A stretch of 64,000 bases of DNA from Bin80 sp965207565 (GCA_965207565.1 CBDBMQ010000029.1:1-64000), one strand, 5' to 3'. Counted from the first letter of the stretch, positions 27,665 to 36,952 are shown. Notes: a model not told the origin generated them from the sequence alone. Numbers and translations are program-made.

Positions 27665-28870
27665 ATGACAACAGAGGCGATTCGCCGATCCTTTCCCGCG
27701 CTGCAACGTGAGCATAATGGCGACCCGGTAGCATATTTCGATGGCCCGGGGGGGACACAGGTGCCCACGGTGGTGACCGATGCCATCGTAGATTACTTGC
27801 TCCACCACAATGCAAATACACATTGGGCATATCCTTCAAGCATCGAAACAGATGCGATTCTAAGTCATGCCCGTGAAGCCTTTGCCGACTTCCTCTATTG
27901 CCAGCCTACAGAAATTGTATTTGGTCAAAACATGACCACCCTCACGTTTCATGTCGCACGCGCTTTGGGGCGCTCTTGGCAGCGCGGGGACGAAATACTC
28001 ATTACTGATCTTGACCACCATGCAAACATTGACCCCTGGAAAGACCTCGCCCGGGAACGCGGGGTTGTTATACGCTCTGCAAAATTCAACCCTGATACCG
28101 GGCAATTGGATCTGGATCATCTCCAAAGCCTGATCTCTGCACGCACCCGGCTGATTGCGCTCGGAGGTGCATCAAATGCATTGGGGAGTATTCATGATAT
28201 AAAAACGATCACCAAACTGGCATGTGAATCCCAGATTCTTTCGTATGTGGATGGGGTGCATTATGCTCCACACGTTTTATGTGATGTGCAAACTCTTGGA
28301 TGCGACTTCTTTGCCTGTTCCCCTTACAAGTTTTATGGCCCCCATGCAGGCGTACTTTATGGCCGTCATGAGCTACTTGAACGTCTGGATGTCTCGCGTC
28401 TCAAGCCTGCGGGTTCGGACGCTCCAGAGCGTATGGAAACCGGCACGTTAAGCCATGAGGCCATCGCCGGATCCGCTGCAGCGGTCGATTTTCTTGCATC
28501 TCTGACTCCGGGTCAACCCCGGCGTGCAGCACTTCAATCCACCTACTGCACACTTCATGAGCGTAGCCAGCTGCTCTTCAAGTACTTATGGGAAGCACTA
28601 TGCGATATTGATGGTGTCACCTGTTATGGACCATTGCCATCACAGCCCCGCACGCCTACCCTGAGCTTTACCGTTCAGGGATTTACCTCCGAAGAGGCCT
28701 GTAGACAATTAAGTCATCACGGCCTCTTTCTTTCACATGGTGATTTCTACGCCTCCACTACCGTTGAAAAACTGGGAATTGAGGGGCTGATTCGAGCGGG
28801 ACTTGCCTGCTACACCAGCAGCGAGGAAGTTGATCGGCTGATTGCCGGTGTGAAAAAACTCAAAGCGTGA
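27665..28870 (+). CDS. Cysteine desulfurase-like PLP enzyme (TIGR01976 type)
   Basis: Fold-type I PLP-dependent enzyme of the cysteine desulfurase-like group that is distinct from IscS and SufS. From the ATG at 27665 the N-terminus reads MTTEAIRRSFPALQ, followed by YFDGPGGTQVP. The PLP-stacking segment is ITDLDHHANIDPW. The cofactor aspartate lies in YVDGVHYAPH, and the Schiff-base lysine is Lys222 in CSPYKFYGPHAG. ETGTLSHEAIAG is also family-typical. About 401 residues. An ATG at 27650 would add five. No iron-sulfur assembly genes are adjacent, so the physiological substrate is open. Convergent with the CPBP gene 6 bp away. Confidence 0.85.
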   Translation: MTTEAIRRSFPALQREHNGDPVAYFDGPGGTQVPTVVTDAIVDYLLHHNANTHWAYPSSIETDAILSHAREAFADFLYCQPTEIVFGQNMTTLTFHVARALGRSWQRGDEILITDLDHHANIDPWKDLARERGVVIRSAKFNPDTGQLDLDHLQSLISARTRLIALGGASNALGSIHDIKTITKLACESQILSYVDGVHYAPHVLCDVQTLGCDFFACSPYKFYGPHAGVLYGRHELLERLDVSRLKPAGSDAPERMETGTLSHEAIAGSAAAVDFLASLTPGQPRRAALQSTYCTLHERSQLLFKYLWEALCDIDGVTCYGPLPSQPRTPTLSFTVQGFTSEEACRQLSHHGLFLSHGDFYASTTVEKLGIEGLIRAGLACYTSSEEVDRLIAGVKKLKA

Positions 28871-28876
28871 TCCCGT

Positions 28877-29662
28877 TCAAGATTTCCCAAATAACGAAAA
28901 AACCCCTGTCACTACCATGACATCATAGAGTGCGTGCGTCCAGGCAACAACGGCAAATCCCCGGACCAAAAAGACAACGCTAAAAACCAATCCCCAGATG
29001 GCCCGGTAAAGAAATACCCCCAATGTCCAGGGATCTCCATAAGCACCAAGATGATGTATAGCACTGAAACTGAGTGCACCGATCACTGCGGCAATGACGT
29101 ACATCATTCGTCGCCGACTTGGAAAAAGCTTCTGCAGCACCAGAAAAGCTCCACCTACAATCAATACCCGAAATAACAACTCCTCATAGATCCCAGCTCC
29201 GAGGGAAAGGACTAGGTTCGTCGCCAGACCATGACTCTCCCCATTCTGAATCATCATCAATGGAGAGAGTAATAGCCGCGTAGCCCCTGAAACAAAAAAT
29301 GCCAGACCGAATGCATAAACAGTGCTCTCCAGAAGAATCAGGCCAGGATACCGAGTACTGAACATCACCTTCTTTTTCCGTTCCCAGACAATGATGCCAA
29401 TCCCGAAAATCAGAACTATCCCAAGCAAAACGAGCTCATGGGTAAGTCCAATTTTCGAAAAAACATCTTTGAATATACCCTCGGAAGAAATACGGACCCC
29501 TGAATCTCTACCCATATTGACCCATACGATCCCCACTTCATAGAGCATCACGAGGGGCAATGCCATCAGGAATCCCCAGGTTGCTGTACGGGTGGACTGA
29601 AAATATCCCTGGATACCTGCACGCTCTACGGAGTCCGTATACTTGGAACCATCTTCACTCAT
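28877..29662 (-). CDS. CPBP family intramembrane metalloprotease (CAAX protease-like)
   Basis: Polytopic membrane protease of the CPBP/Abi family, 261 residues with about seven helices. The three conserved motifs are in order: EELLFR at 160–165, FSAIHH at 199–204 and HALYD at 243–247, giving the expected glutamate and histidine metal ligands. Bacterial members act in membrane-protein processing, or in bacteriocin immunity, and no specific role can be read here. Its start overlaps the end of the TPR gene by 8 bp, so the two are probably translated together. Confidence 0.85.
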   Translation of the reverse strand: MSEDGSKYTDSVERAGIQGYFQSTRTATWGFLMALPLVMLYEVGIVWVNMGRDSGVRISSEGIFKDVFSKIGLTHELVLLGIVLIFGIGIIVWERKKKVMFSTRYPGLILLESTVYAFGLAFFVSGATRLLLSPLMMIQNGESHGLATNLVLSLGAGIYEELLFRVLIVGGAFLVLQKLFPSRRRMMYVIAAVIGALSFSAIHHLGAYGDPWTLGVFLYRAIWGLVFSVVFLVRGFAVVAWTHALYDVMVVTGVFSLFGKS

Positions 29663-29969
29663 TATCCAATTCCATCAGTGCCTGCTGTAATTCTGCACGC
29701 TCCTTGAGCGCTCGCAATTGACTGCAAACCAAGATCCCCTCCCTGTACGTCTGTTCAGCATCCACTGGACGGCCTAACTCCACATACAACTTTCCTAAAT
29801 GATAATAGACTCCCGTATAGTCCTGATCAGCCGACAAAGTGGCTCTGTACCACTTCAGAGCTTCTTCTAACCGTTCCCGTTTCTGATGCTCGAATCCAAG
29901 AGCAAACAGGGTGAATGGATCCGATGGATCCGCCTCATGGAGCTCTAAGAGCAATTTTATTCGATCCAT
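29655..29969 (-). CDS. Small tetratricopeptide-repeat protein
   Basis: A 104-residue soluble protein with two to three TPR units. DPFTLFALGFEHQKRERLEEALKWY and TGVYYHLGKLYVELGRPVDAEQTY show the W/Y-L-G-Y-A-P pattern spacing of 34 residues. No signal peptide. TPR units bind partner proteins; the 8-bp overlap with the CPBP protease gene makes that protease the natural candidate partner, which is inference. Confidence 0.8.
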   Translation of the reverse strand: MDRIKLLLELHEADPSDPFTLFALGFEHQKRERLEEALKWYRATLSADQDYTGVYYHLGKLYVELGRPVDAEQTYREGILVCSQLRALKERAELQQALMELDNE

Positions 29970-30034
29970 GTGGTTCAGATTGCCTGAGAGTCAGAATTTC
30001 AAAACCGTGATCTTCCTTCTGGATCGATTCGTGT

Positions 30035-30847
30035 TTACCAGCCCCCGCCAGCACCTCCTCCACCAAACCCTCCCCCTCCAAAACCACCACCGAAGCCACC
30101 TCCAAAGCCGCCACCCCCACCAAATCCGCTGCCACCAAAGCCACCGCCACCACGACCGCTGGCATGCCCTAACAAAAACATGAGCGGAATCAAACCGCCA
30201 TCACCGTAATGGCGCTTATGGCCACCACCTCCCCCTCTGTTTCGAGTTGACATTACAATTGCGAACACCACAGCCATCAAAAATAGAAGCATCCCGCCCC
30301 AATCACCGCCTCGATTTGAAGATTGTCTAGGTGGTAAGGATTCAGCCGTGTATTCACCTGCCGCAGCCAGCATAATTGCATCCACTGCGCCGACTAAACC
30401 AGCGTAGTATCTACCTTCTCGAAAATCCGGTACGACAATATCGCGCACAATGCGACCGGCCAGCACATCGGGAATGACCCCTTCCAAACCATACCCCACT
30501 GCAATAAATACGGAGCGATCCTCCGTACTAACAACGATCAGGACACCGTTATCTGTCTCTGACTGACCGACTCCAAGAGATTGGCCCAATTCCGTTGCAT
30601 ACTCGGCTATATCCTGCCCCTCTAACGATTGAAGCGTACGTATCGCAATTTGGTTTGAGGTGCTGTCCTCATATAATCGTAATACAAGGGACAACCGCTC
30701 TTCCTCCTGTGCAGTCAGGATCCCGGCATCATCAACAACAATCCTCTGCTGCTGGGCCAAGATCTGCTGAGGAGTAACAACCAGGACAATAAGGAGAATC
30801 CAGTTTTTGATGCTGCACCTACGAATCAAAATCAACCTCAGGCGCAT
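30035..30847 (-). CDS. TPM-domain membrane protein with glycine-rich tail (YgcG family)
   Basis: An exported TPM (YgcG/MOLO1) domain protein of 270 residues. A basic N-terminus and signal helix end near QQILAQ. The TPM domain starts VVDDAGILTAQEEERL and includes TDNGVLIVVSTEDRSVFIAVGYG and AGRIVRDIVVPDFREG. One transmembrane helix follows (LLFLMAVVFAIVM), then a cytoplasmic tail of nearly pure Gly with Phe/Ser ending GGAGGGW. The ATG at 30847 is chosen because the longer in-frame extension to 31219 runs antisense through lemA and has no family likeness. It overlaps lemA by 29 bp; LemA–TPM pairs are common and thought to act in the envelope. Confidence 0.85.
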   Translation of the reverse strand: MRLRLILIRRCSIKNWILLIVLVVTPQQILAQQQRIVVDDAGILTAQEEERLSLVLRLYEDSTSNQIAIRTLQSLEGQDIAEYATELGQSLGVGQSETDNGVLIVVSTEDRSVFIAVGYGLEGVIPDVLAGRIVRDIVVPDFREGRYYAGLVGAVDAIMLAAAGEYTAESLPPRQSSNRGGDWGGMLLFLMAVVFAIVMSTRNRGGGGGHKRHYGDGGLIPLMFLLGHASGRGGGGFGGSGFGGGGGFGGGFGGGFGGGGFGGGGAGGGW

Positions 30848-31421
30848 CTTGTGCACCACTCTCCGCTTCAAATGGTGATCTGCGGCTGTGTCCGAACATA
30901 CCGGCAAAGATGGTTGCAGGGAATTGGCGGATTGCTGTATTGTAAGATCGTACAACACCGTTGTACCGTGTACGCGCGGTATTGATGCGATTTTCCGTTC
31001 CTTCCAATTGCACTTGCAGGTCACGGAATCCTGCGGTTGCCTGCAACTGTGGATAATTCTCACTGACCACCAGCAATCTACCCAGAGCACCTGATAATTG
31101 GGATTGTGCCTGCTGGAATTGTGCCAGACTCGCAGGATCACGAAGATCCTCCGCCGACACATTGATGGATGTTGCTCGAGCGCGTGCCTCGGTGACGGCC
31201 TGCAGTGTCTCCTGCTCAAAATCCCCGGCAGCGCGCACTGTGTTTACGAGATTCGGAATCAGGTCTGCCCTCCGCTGGTACGCGGTTTGAACGTTGCCCC
31301 AGGCTTCTTCAACTGCCTCTTCCTGGCCAACCAGACTATTGTAAGTTCCACAACCTGCACAGCCTGCAAAGCCTACAAGTAGAACAATTACGATTAATAT
31401 CAATGTACTTGGATTGCGCAT
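30819..31421 (-). CDS. lemA: LemA family protein
   Basis: A 200-residue LemA protein: an N-terminal membrane helix with a possible lipobox (VGFAGC), then a long three-helix bundle. Family segments are YNSLVGQEEAVEEAWGNVQ, YQRRADLIPNLVNTV and TRYNGVVRSYNTAIRQFP. The C-terminus is an acidic 25-residue tail. LemA proteins are inner-membrane proteins with an outward domain and no settled biochemical role. First of the lemA–TPM pair, both on the minus strand. Confidence 0.9.
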   Translation of the reverse strand: MRNPSTLILIVIVLLVGFAGCAGCGTYNSLVGQEEAVEEAWGNVQTAYQRRADLIPNLVNTVRAAGDFEQETLQAVTEARARATSINVSAEDLRDPASLAQFQQAQSQLSGALGRLLVVSENYPQLQATAGFRDLQVQLEGTENRINTARTRYNGVVRSYNTAIRQFPATIFAGMFGHSRRSPFEAESGAQDAPEVDFDS

Positions 31422-31450
31422 ATTTAAATTATGGTTTTTCTGTGCGTACG

Positions 31451-31939
31451 TTAACGAAGTCCAGTGGTTTCGACAGTTGAGTCCAGATATTCCTGCAGAA
31501 TAATACAGGCTGCAACCTGATCAATGCTCCCTTGCCCTTTTTTACCATGCCAACCAGCCAGCCGCAATTTGGCTTCCTCTGAGGTGTAACGCTCATCCCA
31601 GCGTACGATTTCTACATCAGGAAGGCGCCTATGTAGTTGATGGATATACCGATCCACACACCGAGTGGCTTCCCCTTCCGTCCCATCTTCGTTTAGAGGC
31701 CAGCCAATTACGATCACTCGGATGGGCTCTCTCTTATGAAGAGAAACCAGTTTATCTATAGAAGATTTAGGGCCGCAGGTATCCAGTGGTTGTGCAAACA
31801 GATGCAGCGGGTCCGCTATCGACAACCCAACTCGTTTGGTGCCATAATCTACAGACACAATCCGCGGAGGTATTTGAATTCCCTTATTCTTCAAAACGAT
31901 AAACACCGCGGATATTGTCAACTCGTTTGATGCGCTCAA
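31451..31939 (-). CDS. ruvX: Holliday junction resolvase-like RNase H fold protein RuvX/YqgF
   Basis: YqgF-type nuclease involved in pre-16S rRNA 5' end processing and possibly recombination. The catalytic acid positions are present: IVSVDYGTKRVGLSIAD (Asp), VRWDERYTSEEA (Glu) and SIDQVAACIILQEYL (Asp), plus VIVIGWPLNEDGTEG. The start is uncertain: the only ATG (31939) lies 56 bp inside the end of rel, and GTG or TTG codons within the overlap would give a more standard length of about 140 residues. Downstream of rel and probably co-transcribed. Confidence 0.88.
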   Translation of the reverse strand: MSASNELTISAVFIVLKNKGIQIPPRIVSVDYGTKRVGLSIADPLHLFAQPLDTCGPKSSIDKLVSLHKREPIRVIVIGWPLNEDGTEGEATRCVDRYIHQLHRRLPDVEIVRWDERYTSEEAKLRLAGWHGKKGQGSIDQVAACIILQEYLDSTVETTGLR

Positions 31940-34112
31940 TCAAACGTTTGAGATGCTGCAGATCACTGACCTGAAGGATAATCGTACCCTCAAAAAAGCC
32001 ATCCTCAGTCTTCACCGTGATGGACAGGATATTTGTCTTCAGGTTTCTGGAGATGACCGTCGTCAAATCGTGAAGAATACCAACCCGGTCCTCCCCAATG
32101 ACACGAAGCCCCACAACAAATCGCACATCTTTCTGTCGGCTCCATGCACACGATTGGATGCGGTCTGGGTGGTTTACCAGTAGGTGCACCGCATTCCGAC
32201 AACCTGTACGATGGATATTTATGGACCCGGCTTTACTTGTATATCCAAAAACTGAGTCACCTGGAATCGGGTTACAACACGAAGCATACACCGTTGCCAG
32301 ACCTCGGATGCGCTCTCCATTGATGAGCAGTGCCTCAGCACCGTGGTCCTGCGCATGTTCAAGAAAGGACACGGAGGGTTCCGGCGAAACTTCAACCTCC
32401 TCATCAAGGTCAGGTGAATCTCCCGTGCGTAGGTACTGGATGAGATCCTGTACATCCAGAAGACCGGAGGAAATCTCATAAAACATCTGTGCTGACGTCG
32501 AATAATTAAATTGAGATGCCAGCTGTATGAGTTCATCTTCCGTTAGCGAAATCCACGCGCGCTTTGCTTTTTTCTCCCAAAGTTGCCGCCCGTATCGTAC
32601 CGCCTCCCGACGTTCTTCATTAATGCGGTGACGAATGCGACTTCGTGCCTTGTGTGTGACCACAAACTTGATCCATCCTGGGTTCGCCGTGATCTTCTTT
32701 GATGTAATAATCTCAACCTGATCACCACTCCTGAGTTTGTGCGATAAGGGGACCATTTTGCCATTAACTTTGGCACCAATACAATGGAACCCAATATCGG
32801 TATGAATCTGAAATGCAAAATCCACTGGTGTTGCCCCCTTGGGGAGTGCTTTCAAGTCTCCTCTCGGAGTGAATACATAAATCTCGTCCGTATAGAGGTC
32901 TAGGCTGAACTCCTGAACAAATTCGGTTGCCTGCTCCGCATCCGGGTTCTCCATAAGATCATGCACCCAGGTAAGGAATTGGTCCATCTTGGCATCCATT
33001 CCATCCACTCCTTCCTTGTACTTCCAGTGGGCAGCCACACCACGCTCAGCGATTTCGTGCATTTCCTGTGTTCGAATCTGAACCTCTATTCGACGTCCAT
33101 CCGAATCCAGCACCGTCGTATGCAGGCTCTGATACCCATTCGATTTTGGCACAGAAATAAAATCCCTAAAGCGCTCAGGTATCGGTTTATAGAGATCCGT
33201 CACGATAGAGTATACCCGCCAGCAATCTTCTTTTCCTTTTCCCTCGGCGGTTTTTAATATGACCCGGATTGCAAACACATCATAGATTTCTTCTAGCGGT
33301 TTATTTTGGGCCTGCATTTTTTGAAAAATCGAATACAGGTTCTTGGATCGTCCCTTGACTTCAAAATCGAACCCTTGCTGACGAAGGCTGACACTGAGTG
33401 GTTCGATGAAGCTACGGATGTGTGCATCCCGCTGCTGCCTGCTGCCCTTGAGCCCAGAAACGATTGCAGAATATGCCTCTGGCTCAAGAACTTTGAGGGC
33501 TAGGTCCTCCAATTCGCTTTTGATGCGTTGCAACCCAAAACGATGTGCCAGAGGTGCAAACAGGCTTAATGTTTCCGTAGCAATCTTGAGTTGCTTCGCC
33601 GGGGGAAGCGACTCAAGAGTCTTCATGTTGTGCAGGCGGTCGGCGAACTTTACAAAGATCACACGCACATCCTGGGCCATAGACAGGATGAGCTTACGAA
33701 CATTTTCAGCCTGCCCAAGAGCGCGGTTCGCATAGATGCCACGAATTTTAGTCAGCCCATCAATCAGCAGAGCCATCTGTTCGCCGAACTCTGCCTTCAG
33801 AATTTCAATGGTTAGATCGGTATCCTCCACCACATCATGCAGGAGTGCCGCACCAACACTTGTATCGTCCAGTCGGATTTCCCGGGCGACAATACGGGCA
33901 ACTGCGAGTGGGTGTGAAATATAGGATTCGCCGGATGCACGTCTATCATTTCTATGGGCCCAATAACTGAGCTTAAAAGCCCGCCGAATCATTGCCTCAT
34001 CAACAACCGGGAGGTACTGATGACAATCTGCAATCAGGTCATCCAATTGCTGCCCATATGGCTCTGCAATTGCTATATCACGTTCCTGAAGTATTCCCGA
34101 GGCTTCCAACAT
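31884..34112 (-). CDS. rel: Bifunctional (p)ppGpp synthetase/hydrolase (Rel/SpoT)
   Basis: Long RSH enzyme, 742 residues, controlling the stringent response. The hydrolase domain is intact with ISHPLAVA and LLHDVVEDTDLT (His92-Asp93). The synthetase domain has FAIRVIL, SVPKSNGYQSLHTTV and IEVQIRTQEMHEIAE. A TGS domain follows (VFTPRGDLKALPKGATPVDFA), then a helical region with the conserved CCNPIPGD, and a C-terminal ACT domain beginning RFVVGLRVIGEDRVGIL. Both active sites look complete, so synthesis and hydrolysis are expected. Transcribed away from the rplQ terminator, upstream of ruvX. Confidence 0.95.
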   Translation of the reverse strand: MLEASGILQERDIAIAEPYGQQLDDLIADCHQYLPVVDEAMIRRAFKLSYWAHRNDRRASGESYISHPLAVARIVAREIRLDDTSVGAALLHDVVEDTDLTIEILKAEFGEQMALLIDGLTKIRGIYANRALGQAENVRKLILSMAQDVRVIFVKFADRLHNMKTLESLPPAKQLKIATETLSLFAPLAHRFGLQRIKSELEDLALKVLEPEAYSAIVSGLKGSRQQRDAHIRSFIEPLSVSLRQQGFDFEVKGRSKNLYSIFQKMQAQNKPLEEIYDVFAIRVILKTAEGKGKEDCWRVYSIVTDLYKPIPERFRDFISVPKSNGYQSLHTTVLDSDGRRIEVQIRTQEMHEIAERGVAAHWKYKEGVDGMDAKMDQFLTWVHDLMENPDAEQATEFVQEFSLDLYTDEIYVFTPRGDLKALPKGATPVDFAFQIHTDIGFHCIGAKVNGKMVPLSHKLRSGDQVEIITSKKITANPGWIKFVVTHKARSRIRHRINEERREAVRYGRQLWEKKAKRAWISLTEDELIQLASQFNYSTSAQMFYEISSGLLDVQDLIQYLRTGDSPDLDEEVEVSPEPSVSFLEHAQDHGAEALLINGERIRGLATVYASCCNPIPGDSVFGYTSKAGSINIHRTGCRNAVHLLVNHPDRIQSCAWSRQKDVRFVVGLRVIGEDRVGILHDLTTVISRNLKTNILSITVKTEDGFFEGTIILQVSDLQHLKRLIERIKRVDNIRGVYRFEE

Positions 34113-34159
34113 CTTGGCTGCACAATCTACCTACTTGTGTTGCAATTACATACAAACGC

Positions 34160-34198
34160 AAAAAAACCCGCTGGGATCAATTTCCAAGCGGGTTGATG
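34160..34198 (-). terminator. Rho-independent terminator of the ribosomal operon
   Basis: On the minus strand AACCCGCT and AGCGGGTT form an 8-bp stem around a 14-base loop and are followed by a run of T. It lies just after rplQ, the last gene of the ribosomal operon, and before rel. The flanking T-run on the other strand is offset from the stem, so function is mainly on the minus strand. Confidence 0.85.
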
Positions 34199-34231
34199 AT
34201 TTTTTTCGCCGATGTACGGGAAATAGGGCTT

Positions 34232-34864
34232 CTACGATGGTGTACTTTCTTTCTCATCAGTTGTCGATTTATCCGACTTAGGCTCGGCAGAATTCTTGGC
34301 ATCATCCTCCGCTGGCACATCTTCTACCTCGGAGGCAGTATCCTCCGCTGACACGTCTTCTACCTCGGGGGCGACAGCTTCTGCCGACACGTCATCTACC
34401 TCAGGCGCGGCATCAGCAACTTCTACCTGCCGAGGAGTCGAGCTTCTACGACGGCTTCCCCGACGTGTACGACGGCGGCGTGTACGACCGGTTTCGGCAA
34501 CCGAGTCATTATAGTCCACAAGTTCAATCACCGCCATCTCTGCAGCATCCCCTTGACGCTGTCCCAATCGAAGGATCCGGGTGTAACCACCTGGCCGATC
34601 ACCTACCTTCTCAGAAATCTCATCAAAGAGTTCCGTCACCGCAATCTTATCCATCAGATGACGGAAGACCTCTCGGCGATTATGCGTCGTATCTACACGA
34701 GCCCGTGTAATCAATGGCTCAACGTAGATGCGTAGCGCCTTGGCTTTCGTGAGGGTTGTAGTGATCCGTTTATGTCGGATCAGCGCCCCGGAAAGTGCCG
34801 CCAAAGTTGCCTTGCGATGTGAGGCAGTCCGGCTGAGCTTGTATCCCTTCTTGGCGTGTCTCAT
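34232..34864 (-). CDS. rplQ: 50S ribosomal protein L17 with acidic repeat tail
   Basis: Large-subunit protein near the exit tunnel. Residues 1–115 are standard L17: MRHAKKGYKLSRTASHRKA, RITTTLTKAKALRIYVEPLI and PGGYTRILRLGQRQGDAAEMAVIELV. The protein then continues to 210 residues with a basic stretch (RTRRRRTRRGSRRR) and three 12-residue acidic repeats (EVDDVSAE-like), ending in a Lys/Ser/Glu tail. Many Bacteroidota-type L17 have modest extensions; this one nearly doubles the protein. Last gene of the alpha part of the operon, 12 bp after rpoA. Confidence 0.95.
   Translation of the reverse strand: MRHAKKGYKLSRTASHRKATLAALSGALIRHKRITTTLTKAKALRIYVEPLITRARVDTTHNRREVFRHLMDKIAVTELFDEISEKVGDRPGGYTRILRLGQRQGDAAEMAVIELVDYNDSVAETGRTRRRRTRRGSRRRSSTPRQVEVADAAPEVDDVSAEAVAPEVEDVSAEDTASEVEDVPAEDDAKNSAEPKSDKSTTDEKESTPS
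34304..34411. repeat. Three 36-bp imperfect tandem repeats in rplQ
   Basis: Units at 34304–34339, 34340–34375 and 34376–34411, each coding 12 residues of the form A-P/S-E-V-D/E-D-V-S/P-A-E-x-x in the L17 tail. The copies differ at several bases, so they are not a very recent expansion, and keep reading frame. Confidence 0.8.
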
Positions 34865-34876
34865 TTTAGTAACTGA

Positions 34877-35872
34877 CTAAGAAGCAGCCGATCCAGGAGC
34901 AATCCGTGAAAGATCCATATCGAAACTCAAACCCCGCTCTGCAAGCAAAGCCGAAAGTTCTTTCAGAGACTTATTTCCAAAATTACGGAACTTCAGCATG
35001 GTCGCCTCATCGTGGGTGACTAAATCCCTGATCGTTTCGATGTTTGCAGCCTTCAGACAATTCTTTGCACGAACGGACAATGGAAGGGTGTCGACACTCA
35101 ATTCAAGCTGCTCTTGAATCTGCAGGATATCGAAATCGATCCTCGACGATTCAATGGTGGGCACCTCAACATAATCCATATCTATAAATGGATTAATATG
35201 ATCTTTCAGGATGCTGGAGGCCTCCTTCAAAGCATTCTGTGGGACAATCGAACCATCGGTAGCCACTTCCAATTCCAATCGCTCATAATCTACACGCTGC
35301 CCTACACGAGTAGGCTTTACGGTCACTCGAACACTCTTGATCGGAGTATAGACTGCATCCATAGCAATGACTCCTATCGGGTCCGTGTCCCGCTTGTTCT
35401 CATTGGCCGGGACATATCGACGCCCCGTTTCCACCCGAAGTTCTACACCAAACTCCACTCCCTCAGAGAGTGTAGCAATATGATGGTCCGGATTCAGCAC
35501 CTGATAGTCATTCGTGGCTTCATCAATATCCCGGGCCGTCCAAGTGCCGGGGCCCTTGATCTTCAGGTTGATCACCCCATTCGCAAAATCCATCGGCCTG
35601 AAACGGACCCCCTTGAGGTTCAAGATGATATCTGATACATCCTCAGAAACTCCCTGAATCGTCGAGAATTCGTGTTGCACCCCGTCAATCTTTACCGCAG
35701 TGATCACCGTCCCCTGAAGCGAGGAAAGTAGAACCCGCCTGAGAGAATTGCCAATCGTCTGGCCAAATCCACGTTCAAGAGGTTGAATTACAAACCGTGT
35801 AAAAGTGGGGGTCACCTCTTCCGTCAGAACCCCCGCCGGCATTTGAATTCCGTGTCTGCTCATATTCAACAA
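34877..35872 (-). CDS. rpoA: RNA polymerase alpha subunit
   Basis: 331-residue alpha subunit. The N-terminal dimerisation domain shows FVIQPLERGFGQTIGNSLRRVLLSSLQG and IIPQ-type assembly motifs. The C-terminal domain (about 245–320) shows LPLSVRAKNCLKAANIETIRDLV and LLKFRNFGNKSLKEL-like helices that bind UP elements and activators. Placed between rpsD and rplQ as in the standard alpha operon. Start at 35872 or, three codons later, 35863. Confidence 0.97.
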   Translation of the reverse strand: MLNMSRHGIQMPAGVLTEEVTPTFTRFVIQPLERGFGQTIGNSLRRVLLSSLQGTVITAVKIDGVQHEFSTIQGVSEDVSDIILNLKGVRFRPMDFANGVINLKIKGPGTWTARDIDEATNDYQVLNPDHHIATLSEGVEFGVELRVETGRRYVPANENKRDTDPIGVIAMDAVYTPIKSVRVTVKPTRVGQRVDYERLELEVATDGSIVPQNALKEASSILKDHINPFIDMDYVEVPTIESSRIDFDILQIQEQLELSVDTLPLSVRAKNCLKAANIETIRDLVTHDEATMLKFRNFGNKSLKELSALLAERGLSFDMDLSRIAPGSAAS

Positions 35873-35896
35873 TTGAGTTCAAAAAATCACAGTTGG

Positions 35897-36499
35897 TTAC
35901 TTAGAGTAAAGCTCTACAATCAACTGTTCCCGAATATTCTCCGGTATATCAGAGCGCTCGGGGAAATCTAGAAACTTCCCACTCAGTGCCCTCCGGTCCG
36001 TTTCCAGCCACGAAAACACGCGGCGGTTCTTTTTTATATTTTCAATAAATACGGGGTTTTGTCGACTCCGCGGCCGCACCGAAATAATATCTCCCGGGCG
36101 CAACTGATAGGAGGGAATATCCACAACTTGGCCATTGACCAGGATATGCCCGTGTGTGACCATCTGCCGTGCCTGCCGCCGGGTTGAACCAAACCCAAAT
36201 CTGAAGACCGTATTATCCAATCGTGCCTCGAGAAATCGAAGCAGATTCTCACCGGTCACCCCCTTCTTGCGGGCAGCCTTTTCAAACAGGTTCTTGAACT
36301 GCCGCTCCAGAACGCCATAAATATGTTTTGCTTTCTGCTTTTCCTTTAACTGAACAGCATACTCACTTTCACGACGACGACGCTTCTGGCCATGCTGTCC
36401 TGGCGGATTCGGCTTGCGCTCCAGTGATTTACTGGGACCAAAAAGCGGTTCATTGAACCGCCGTGCAATCTTCTGTTTTGGTCCTCTGTAACGGGCCAT
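35897..36499 (-). CDS. rpsD: 30S ribosomal protein S4
   Basis: 200-residue primary 16S rRNA binding protein. MARYRGPKQKIARRF and the S4 RNA-binding segment RLDNTVFRFGFGSTRRQARQMVTHGHILVNG are clear. Lacks the N-terminal zinc cysteines (a C-minus S4). In many bacteria S4 represses its own operon. Upstream of rpoA. Confidence 0.97.
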   Translation of the reverse strand: MARYRGPKQKIARRFNEPLFGPSKSLERKPNPPGQHGQKRRRRESEYAVQLKEKQKAKHIYGVLERQFKNLFEKAARKKGVTGENLLRFLEARLDNTVFRFGFGSTRRQARQMVTHGHILVNGQVVDIPSYQLRPGDIISVRPRSRQNPVFIENIKKNRRVFSWLETDRRALSGKFLDFPERSDIPENIREQLIVELYSK

Positions 36500-36532
36500 G
36501 ATTGTTTTTTACTCGAATCGGTGATAGAGAAG

Positions 36533-36937
36533 TCAGACACGCCGACGCTTAGGCGGACGGCAACCATTGTGCGGAATCGGTGTCACATCGCGAATCGTTG
36601 TGATGTCCAATCCCGAAGTGTTCAGTGCACGAATGGCAGATTCACGTCCAGAACCAGGCCCCTTGACAAATACGTCTACACGCTTTAATCCCAGATTGAC
36701 CGCCTCTGTCGCTGCAGTCGTGGATGCAACCTGCGCGGCATAGGGAGTGCTCTTACGACTTCCCTTGAACCCTTCCTTACCCGAAGAAGACCAGGAAATA
36801 CAATTCCCATACTGGTCCGTAATGGTGACAATCACATTATTGAATGTCGCCCGGATAAATACCATGCCGTTTGATTCAACCACCACCCTCTTCTTCCCAG
36901 AACGACTTGAACCCTTACGCCCCTGCTTTTGTGCCAT
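36533..36937 (-). CDS. rpsK: 30S ribosomal protein S11
   Basis: 134-residue platform protein of the small subunit. Conserved segments are ATFNNVIVTITDQYGN, STPYAAQVAS and RDVTPIPHNGCRPPKRRRV at the end. The N-terminus is a lysine/arginine/serine-rich tail. Between rpsM and rpsD. Confidence 0.97.
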   Translation of the reverse strand: MAQKQGRKGSSRSGKKRVVVESNGMVFIRATFNNVIVTITDQYGNCISWSSSGKEGFKGSRKSTPYAAQVASTTAATEAVNLGLKRVDVFVKGPGSGRESAIRALNTSGLDITTIRDVTPIPHNGCRPPKRRRV

Positions 36938-36952
36938 TTATTTATTCTGTAA

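Noticed and set aside
30848..31219. 124-codon in-frame extension upstream of the TPM gene
   Set aside because: It is antisense-like sequence through lemA in another frame, with odd composition (many Cys, Trp, His) and no domain; the ATG at 30847 gives a proper signal peptide.
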